Assembly (NCBI RefSeq): GCF_002091675.1
Contig: NZ_BDAE01000028.1
Location: 1-53,064 of the forward strand
Source: Pseudomonas luteola NBRC 103146
GTDB taxonomy: Bacteria; Pseudomonadota; Gammaproteobacteria; Pseudomonadales; Pseudomonadaceae
Direction of reading: 5' to 3'
DNA: 53,064 bases
Position numbers and translations under genes: made by a program. Position 1 is the stretch's first letter. Every line of letters starts with the position of its first letter. Positions 47,803-53,064 of this stretch are shown here, one piece after another. The notes under the pieces were generated by a model that made no database searches, was not told the DNA's origin, and was given only the letters and a program-made list of their open reading frames with translations.

Positions 47803-49428
47803 CTATTTTGATGAAAGACGTGTAATAGCGGCTGTCAGGTCATGGAGTGAAGCCGGCTTAACCAGATGCACATCAAAACCTGCCGCTTTGGAACGCTCCC
47901 GGTCTTTAACTTGCCCATAACCGGTCAAAGCTATCAATCCTAGCGCTGATGGAGGAAAATGCTCACGGAGCATAGAGGCCAACTGAAAACCATCCAGGTC
48001 GGGCAGCCCTATGTCGAGCACCGCAACCTCGGGCTTGAACTCACGGACTATATTCAGTACATCGAATGGATTACTGCTTGCCTGGACGGTATGTCCCTGT
48101 TGACGCAAGACAGCCTGGGTACTTTCAAGCGCATCAAGGTTGTCATCAACAATCAGGATCCGAGCCGGTATTACTACCGTATTGCTATTTTCCTCAAGGA
48201 CCTGCGTTGGTTCGCTGATCGCCAACAAAAGCCGTGGCAACGTAACCGTAAAAGTAGAACCGCAACCAACACCGCCACTGCTAGCCGCTACCGTTCCTCC
48301 ATGCAGGCTTATGAAACTCTTGACCAAGGCCAGACCAATACCCAATCCGCCTTTCGCCCGATCTATGGTAACCGCACCCTGCTCGAAAATATTGAAAATA
48401 CGGGGTAATAACTGAGGGCTGATACCAGAGCCATTATCTTTGACCAGAATAGAAACCTGTTCGCCGTCGGCCTTTACCTCGACCTCTATTTGGCCCCCAA
48501 CATGAGTGTACTTGGCTGCATTGGTCAGTAGGTTGGTAAAGACCTGGGTCAGGCGGACGGAGTCCCCTGACACCCAGACCTCTTCATCGGGAAATATATG
48601 AGTGATCTGCTGACGCCGGTCACCAACAAGCGCACTTGTATTCTCAAGGGCTTGGAGCACTACTCCTGTTATGCTTGTAGGCTCTTTATTGATTTCGATT
48701 TTTCCACGAGTGATACGCGTAATATCGAGCAGGTCATCCACCAGACGCGACAAATGATCAGCCTGCCGCTCGATGATCTGCAGCTCTCGCGGAAACAGGC
48801 CCTGATGCCTTCTTTTGATCAATCCAAGCGCCATGACAATGGGTGCCAGGGGATTACGCAACTCATGCCCCAGCATCGCTAGAAATTCATCTTTGGCTCG
48901 ACTGGCCTGCTCACGCTCAAAATCTGCCCTTGCGGCTTGTAATCCTGTAGCAGCCAATGAAGCAGCAGCTCGCAAAAGAGCTAATTGGTTGATGCTTGGA
49001 AAACCGGGTGCAGAAGAACCAAACCAGATTTTTCCACCATACGTTCCATAGCCCATGCTCAAGTGAACAATGTACATGGACCCCAATGGAGTATCTGATT
49101 CATAGGCTCGCCCGTCAGGAACACGCGTGTTTTTCCAGGCTTCGGCTGTAACTTCCCAGCGAGATAACTCTTCGCCCTGGCAATAACGCCCCTCGACTCG
49201 CAAAAGGCCTTTGAAAGATGGATTATCAGCCAACAGCGCCTGGGCATAGCTAAAGCGAAGGGGAACGATACGTTCGGCGGCCTCGATCATGAGGCGAAGA
49301 ACCGTCTCACCCTCTCGCCCTGCCCACAAGGCGGGTAAGGCGAGAAGACCCATCAGGTCTCGAATACCACGTTCTGAGGAATCGCCTTCCTGGGAGTGAA
49401 CCGGTAATAATTCAGGGTAACGGTTCAT
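47803..49428 (-). CDS. Hybrid sensor histidine kinase with C-terminal receiver
   Basis: 541 residues, no membrane helices, so cytoplasmic. Residues 1-165 form an unassigned, possibly GAF-like sensor part. HisKA follows with phospho-acceptor His188 in AMLGHELRNPLAP, then HATPase with LLTNAAKYTHVGG (N box), VKDNGSGISPQ (G1) and GGLGIGLALVKSFISLHGG (G2). The receiver at about 420-541 has Asp472 in VAVLDIGLPDLDG. There is no output or Hpt domain, so phosphate must pass to another protein. It lies 41 bases downstream of the MEDS gene in one operon. Confidence 0.88.
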   Translation of the reverse strand: MNRYPELLPVHSQEGDSSERGIRDLMGLLALPALWAGREGETVLRLMIEAAERIVPLRFSYAQALLADNPSFKGLLRVEGRYCQGEELSRWEVTAEAWKNTRVPDGRAYESDTPLGSMYIVHLSMGYGTYGGKIWFGSSAPGFPSINQLALLRAAASLAATGLQAARADFEREQASRAKDEFLAMLGHELRNPLAPIVMALGLIKRRHQGLFPRELQIIERQADHLSRLVDDLLDITRITRGKIEINKEPTSITGVVLQALENTSALVGDRRQQITHIFPDEEVWVSGDSVRLTQVFTNLLTNAAKYTHVGGQIEVEVKADGEQVSILVKDNGSGISPQLLPRIFNIFEQGAVTIDRAKGGLGIGLALVKSFISLHGGTVAASSGGVGCGSTFTVTLPRLLLAISEPTQVLEENSNTVVIPARILIVDDNLDALESTQAVLRQQGHTVQASSNPFDVLNIVREFKPEVAVLDIGLPDLDGFQLASMLREHFPPSALGLIALTGYGQVKDRERSKAAGFDVHLVKPASLHDLTAAITRLSSK

Positions 49429-49469
49429 TGTCTTCCAAAAAGGCGAAATAAAAGGAGGAAAATAACATA

Positions 49470-50105
49470 TCAGGTGGTCGAGGCGTCTTCCTTGACCTGA
49501 CGCTTGGCAAGCTCAGCCAGCATTTCTGATGCTGGGGTATAGAAGGGATTTTCCTGTACTACACCATTGATAAGCGTCAACGGATGGGTACGTAAGAGAT
49601 CCATCATCATGGAGCCGGACATTTTTGCAATGTCATATACACATACGGCTGGTTGACGGTTCTGGGAAAGCACTTCATTTACTTCGGCCTCGTACGCCAG
49701 AATGTCTTTAGCACCAGGCACATCATTAAAGACCCAGTCCATATTGCCCATGATACGCACGCGTGGAAATCCAGCTTCCCGCGCGGCTTTGCAGGCACTT
49801 TCCAGCGTATTGAGCATGCGGTCCTTATTAAAGGTGCCGGCTTCATCAAGATAGGCAACCTGCCACGATTGAACCTCAAGTTGCCCACAGGCCTCACAGG
49901 CATGAGTATCAATTCCCGCCTTGTTAAGGCGTACCCGATGGTCATCCATCTTGGCAGGATTTACGATATGTATATTCTTCTCGCCCTGATCAATCCCCTC
50001 CTTAAAGAAAGGGGCCAGGACATCGTACTCCTGTTCACGACTATCGAAAAAAGCGCAGACATGAAAGTGTTCAATCTGTGTGCCTGCCAATGACAATTCG
50101 TTCAT
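49470..50105 (-). CDS. MEDS-domain (DcmR-type sensory) protein
   Basis: 211 residues made of one MEDS domain: HFHVCAFFDSREQEYDVLAPFFKEG, GEKNIHIVNP, RVRIMGNMDWVF and the end PAVCVYDIAKMSG. MEDS domains were described from the dichloromethane regulator DcmR and from methanogen/methylotroph signalling proteins, and are related to RecA/KaiC-like folds. No HTH is fused here. It stands before a soluble hybrid kinase, so it probably acts as that kinase's sensor or partner. Cys residues at 91-94 (CEAC) could bind metal or react with ligand. Confidence 0.8.
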   Translation of the reverse strand: MNELSLAGTQIEHFHVCAFFDSREQEYDVLAPFFKEGIDQGEKNIHIVNPAKMDDHRVRLNKAGIDTHACEACGQLEVQSWQVAYLDEAGTFNKDRMLNTLESACKAAREAGFPRVRIMGNMDWVFNDVPGAKDILAYEAEVNEVLSQNRQPAVCVYDIAKMSGSMMMDLLRTHPLTLINGVVQENPFYTPASEMLAELAKRQVKEDASTT

Positions 50106-50508
50106 GTGTAGATGTCCTCTAGAACAACCAACAGCTGACGTGACGAGCTTGAATTTGAAATCCCATCCAAGATGGCTAATTGCCTCTACCGCTTGGCGGT
50201 TTAGCTAGCGAAGAAGCTTAGTGCTAAATATCATTTAGCAGAAGATTTTATTTGCTTGATAAACAGATTCTGACCAGCCAGTCATTTTGGCTGAGTCTAG
50301 ATAACAGTTTTCTGTCGTCACCTTATAAGAGGCAAGAACCTTGCCACTGCCTAAATGTGCAGGGGTCACAAATTGCTTTCGTGTGCTCGCTTGTCAAAAA
50401 CAAGGCCTTTGAATAGGTAATAGTGTACAGGCTCCCTCAGCTTGCTGGCGGTTTTATGCGTTTACATACCATCAGTTACATTAGTCTTATTTGGGAGGCC
50501 TATGAATC
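50106..50508. other. Intergenic region 5' of the MEDS gene
   Basis: About 400 bases, more A/T-rich than the average, with TTGCTTGATAAACAG-like promoter-type stretches. No gene, RNA or clear repeat was recognised. Confidence 0.5.
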
Positions 50509-50960
50509 ATGCCGGTAATAAAAGGAGATTTGGTCAAACTTGCTCTAATGGGCCAGTTCGACGTTATCGTCCATGGATGTAATTGCCAGCGCAAAATAGG
50601 TCAGAAATCGCTAAGACTATAAAGAGGGTCTCCTGAATCCTATGAAGCTGATTGCCTCACTTCGAAAGGAGTACGGGAAAAATGAGCACTTACTCATGCA
50701 CCCGAATTAAGCGGGGCAATCTCGAGCTTACAGTAGTGAATACCTACACTTAGCTTCACTGGCGCGGAAAAGGCGTCAAGGCAGGTTATGAGGCTATCCG
50801 CGCAGTCGTGAGGACGATTCGGCAAGGGTTCTCGGGATGCCGTATCGGCTATCCTCGCATTGGCGCCGGGCTTGCAGAGGGTGACTGGGCAATCATCAGT
50901 GCCCTCATTAATGAAGAGCTGGCAGGCCTTGACCCTACCCTGGTGGAGTATCTGCCTTAG
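50509..50960 (+). pseudogene. Decayed macro-domain (ADP-ribose phosphatase-like) gene
   Basis: The start reads MPVIKGDLVKLALMGQFDVIVHGCNC, the classic macro-domain opening, then frame 1 stops at 50620. Frame 1 reopens with SPESYEADCLTSKG. The remainder runs in another frame with a TAG at 50751 where Gln is expected (NTYT-stop-LHWRGKG) and ends RIGYPRIGAGLAEGDWAIIS...TLVEYLP. The catalytic MGAGIA segment is missing. At least one deletion, two frame changes and a nonsense codon are needed, so it cannot be functional. Family members remove phosphate from or bind ADP-ribose derivatives. Confidence 0.85.
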
Positions 50961-51028
50961 CTTTCGTGCGTTTTTGCCTCACTGATGCAACCGCCCCTGA
51001 CGGCTGTTCAGGTCTTGCTGGCCCAGTA

Positions 51029-51163
51029 TCACCCTAACGGACTGTCGTCCACGTCTGGTCTTTCATCCATGTTAGGCGTGTCTTGGGTATCAGGAACATC
51101 ACCGTATTCATCGTATTCGTCAGGCGTCTGGCCTTGATCAGGCATATTTTCTGGGTTGCTCAT
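51029..51163 (-). CDS. Small acidic protein, 44 residues
   Basis: ATG at 51163 with Shine-Dalgarno GAGGTGA just before it opens a 44-residue frame. It is very acidic and Pro/Asp/Glu-rich (PDEYDEYGDVPDTQDTPNMD), probably disordered and cytoplasmic. The good ribosome site and clean composition argue for a real gene. It diverges from rnk. No family recognised. Confidence 0.6.
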   Translation of the reverse strand: MSNPENMPDQGQTPDEYDEYGDVPDTQDTPNMDERPDVDDSPLG

Positions 51164-51403
51164 AAATCACCTCTGCGTGTTTGTCATCTGATACCTGATC
51201 AGGCCATGCGTTCAACAAGCGCCTGTAAACCGCAAAAGCCTGTTCAGCACGCCTCCTCCCTGCAAGGGATCGCACTGCCTACAGAAACAGGCGTTAATGG
51301 TTTCAGGTAGTTGAAAGCGGATAAGCGGTCCATACTCGACTTCGTGCAAGACGTTATTTCCCCAGCATTCACAACAGGATGCACACTTTCAACAAGAGCC
51401 TTT

Positions 51404-51817
51404 ATGACCATGAAACCGGATATTGTCGTGTCCTCATTGGACCTTGAGCGGATAGAAAATTTGCTCGAGTCCCTGCCGGCCAGCGAACACTCCATGCAAA
51501 CCGCCTTACAGGAGGAGCTTGGTCGAGCGGATATTGTCGATCCGCATGAGATACCGCCTACGGTCGTCACCATGAATTCAACCGTGCGCTTTCGCATGGA
51601 CGCAACTGGTGAGGAATTCTGCAAGACACTGGTGTATCCCAAGGATCTTGCAGGCGATTCGGGGCAGGTTTCTATCCTCGCCCCGGTAGGCAGTGCACTG
51701 CTGGGGCTGTCCATCGGGGACTACATTGAGTGGCCCACCCCAGGCAAAGGAATGCTCAAGGTCAGGATCATGGATATCCCCTTTCAGCCTGAACAGGCCG
51801 GGCAATATCACCGGTAG
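51404..51817 (+). CDS. rnk: Regulator of nucleoside diphosphate kinase (Rnk)
   Basis: 137 residues from ATG 51404. GreA/GreB C-terminal FKBP-like family: an N-terminal DLERIENLLESLP helix pair, MNSTVRFRMDATGEE, TLVYPKDL, ILAPVGSALLGLSIGDYIEWPTPGKG and LKVRIMDIPFQPE. Rnk binds RNA polymerase and affects nucleoside diphosphate kinase and alginate output in Pseudomonas. The longer frame from 51311 adds residues absent from the family. Codon-level start choice between 51404 and 51410 is open. Confidence 0.9.
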   Translation: MTMKPDIVVSSLDLERIENLLESLPASEHSMQTALQEELGRADIVDPHEIPPTVVTMNSTVRFRMDATGEEFCKTLVYPKDLAGDSGQVSILAPVGSALLGLSIGDYIEWPTPGKGMLKVRIMDIPFQPEQAGQYHR

Positions 51818-51823
51818 GCAGGT

Positions 51824-51852
51824 CAGGAGGAGCATCAGGTGTGCTCCTCCTG
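51824..51852. terminator. Bidirectional terminator between rnk and the reductase
   Basis: Perfect 11-bp stem CAGGAGGAGCA/TGCTCCTCCTG with a 7-base loop, between converging genes. No T-run on either side. Confidence 0.7.
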
Positions 51853-51857
51853 CCGGA

Positions 51858-52913
51858 TCAAGCGCTTAGCAGCGCCTGGATATCGTTGTAGAGTGCCTTG
51901 GGTATCCAGACCCCTTCACGCAGGCTTTTTTCACGAGCCTGATAACGCCTCTGCGAAGGTAGACGCGCGCCCTGGGCTACCATGGACTCGAACAGCTTTT
52001 CGGCACGGGCAAGCTCGGTCTCAGCCTGCTCACCCAGGAAGCGTTGCGGATCGATAGCAATAATCAGCTCGCCTCCCATGGAAGTAACCCGTGCGCCGTT
52101 ATCAAATGCCAGCGACTCGGCGCTGGTCATGTCGGCGATCAGGGGACCAGCTATCAGCTCCACCATCGCCGCCAGGGCTGAGCCTTTATGCCCTCCGAAC
52201 GTCAGCATGGCGCCCTTGTCGAGCACGGTGGCCGGATCGGTACAAGGTCTGCCTTCGGCGTCTACGCCCCAACCCTCAGGAATAGGCTTGCCAGCGCGGC
52301 GATGCAGCTCAATTTCACCCCGCGCCACCATGCTGGTCGCAAAATCAAAGATGAATGCCGGCTTGCCTGGACGAGGCCAGCCAAACGCAAAGGGGTTGGT
52401 TCCGAAAAGTGGTTTGCTCCCACCGGCAGGCATCACCCAGGCATGGCTGGGCGTGCACGCCAAGGCAACCAGACTGGCATCCGTAAGCGGTTCGATGTCT
52501 GCCCATAGGGCTGAGAAATGAGCGCAATGGTTGATGCCCAATGCAGCAATACCCAGTGTTTCGGCTTTCTGGATCAGATGTGGCAGTGCCATCTGGTAAG
52601 CGACTTGCGAAAAGCCACCCTTGGCATCGATGCGTACCAGAGCGGGCGCCATGTCATGCAGTTCTGGCTCGGCATCCGGAGAGACCTTGCCTGCCTTGAA
52701 GGTATTGATGCAGGACAACAGCCGATACAGACCATGGGATGAACATCCATCGCGCTCGCCAGCCACTAACGTTTCGGTAACGTAGCGGACATGAGGTGCG
52801 GTAAAGCCATAGTGTTGGAGCACACGCGTCGCCAGTGCCCGTACGTCATCAAGCGTAAGGTGAACCGTGTCTTGCCCAGAAGCATGGGTCTGGGAAGCGC
52901 TTGAGGCAGTCAT
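51858..52913 (-). CDS. Ldh2/MDH2-family reductase, DpkA-like
   Basis: 351 residues of the NAD(P)-dependent malate/L-lactate dehydrogenase family with the non-Rossmann fold. Signatures: AGERDGCSSHGLYRLLSCI, INHCAHFSALWADIEPL (catalytic His), GGSKPLFGTNPFAFGWPR, IFDFATSMVARGEI and LTFGGHKGSALAAMVELIAGPL. The pattern resembles delta1-piperideine-2-carboxylate/pyrroline-2-carboxylate reductase DpkA more than malate dehydrogenase. It would reduce cyclic imino acids from D-lysine or D-proline catabolism. AAGGAG precedes the ATG. Confidence 0.82.
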   Translation of the reverse strand: MTASSASQTHASGQDTVHLTLDDVRALATRVLQHYGFTAPHVRYVTETLVAGERDGCSSHGLYRLLSCINTFKAGKVSPDAEPELHDMAPALVRIDAKGGFSQVAYQMALPHLIQKAETLGIAALGINHCAHFSALWADIEPLTDASLVALACTPSHAWVMPAGGSKPLFGTNPFAFGWPRPGKPAFIFDFATSMVARGEIELHRRAGKPIPEGWGVDAEGRPCTDPATVLDKGAMLTFGGHKGSALAAMVELIAGPLIADMTSAESLAFDNGARVTSMGGELIIAIDPQRFLGEQAETELARAEKLFESMVAQGARLPSQRRYQAREKSLREGVWIPKALYNDIQALLSA

Positions 52914-53064
52914 GGATTCTCCTTTTTAGAATTGTCGTGTCAGAGAAGCATTTGAAATGGGTTATAGGAATGGCCAGGCAGGCGGCCAGTCTTGCAGGTT
53001 TATTAGCTGGTGGGCCAGCCTGATAGGCCAGCCTACTCATATAACCTTACTGCGGACCTAGCTT

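Noticed and set aside
48598-48882. Plus-strand frame inside the hybrid kinase region
   Set aside because: Antisense to HATPase/HisKA motifs of the kinase; no ribosome site.
1-53064. tRNA, rRNA, CRISPR array, integrase, insertion sequence or att site
   Set aside because: I looked for cloverleaf ends, regularly spaced repeats, transposase motifs and terminal repeats by eye and found none; the only long repeats are hairpins and short leader elements.
52914-53064. Possible feature at the right end, 5' of the reductase gene
   Set aside because: Only short imperfect GGCCAGCC-type repeats and part of a promoter region are visible; nothing can be named.

Overview
The window is chromosomal DNA of a moderately GC-rich, metabolically versatile Gammaproteobacterium, most likely Pseudomonas or a close relative. 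The evidence is gene order and regulation. A fadDx-fadB2x-fadAx-fadEx-fadBx operon, a gal (gallate) cluster with an OprD porin, an rnk gene and a GntR-prpB-prpC start of the methylcitrate operon all fit Pseudomonas. Many catabolic leaders also carry exact A-rich AAnAAnAA (CA) motifs, the Hfq/Crc catabolite-repression signal of pseudomonads. No rRNA, tRNA, CRISPR array, integrase or insertion sequence was seen. The assignment rests on remembered family knowledge, not a search.

Layout. 1-6.1 kb: D-glucarate catabolism (3' end of kdgD, gudP, gudD), a 2-hydroxyacid dehydrogenase and a divergent Nramp-like transporter. 6.2-7.7 kb: a DUF1826 gene behind a Zur-like box, and a Sel1-repeat lipoprotein. 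7.7-15.6 kb: one minus-strand acyl-CoA operon with its AraC-type regulator. 15.8-19.7 kb: a small protein, a chemoreceptor and an MHS-type MFS transporter. 19.9-25.1 kb: a DHH-like protein, a UvrA paralogue without the UvrB-binding domain, a shikimate-dehydrogenase-like protein and an O-methyltransferase. 25.2-29.4 kb: a secreted tannase-family esterase and a BaeSR-like two-component system. 29.4-30.8 kb: an AT-rich island with a secreted GH5 glycosidase.

31-42.4 kb is the core: a gallate / 2-pyrone-4,6-dicarboxylate (PDC) cluster. It holds an OprD porin, a divergent DctA paralogue, LigI, a LysR regulator, galDCB, a divergent double-HTH LysR (GalR), galA and galT. The logic runs from outside to core metabolism. 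Tannase can release gallate outside the cytoplasm, the porin and GalT bring it in, GalA opens the ring, and GalD/GalB/GalC convert 4-oxalomesaconate to pyruvate and oxaloacetate. LigI feeds PDC into the same intermediate.

42.6-47.0 kb is a prpBCD methylcitrate operon with its GntR regulator; it can consume propionyl-CoA of the kind the acyl-CoA operon may produce. 47-53 kb holds a long intergenic region, a MEDS-domain protein with a hybrid histidine kinase, a decayed macro-domain gene, an unlisted 44-residue acidic protein gene, rnk and an Ldh2/DpkA-family reductase.

The best leads are: the LysR regulator with two DNA-binding domains; the DctA paralogue that has lost the substrate-binding arginine; the Nramp homologue without metal-binding motifs; the MEDS/kinase pair; the DHH-like protein beside a UvrB-independent UvrA; and an orphan regulated leader in the glucarate cluster whose gene seems to be gone.
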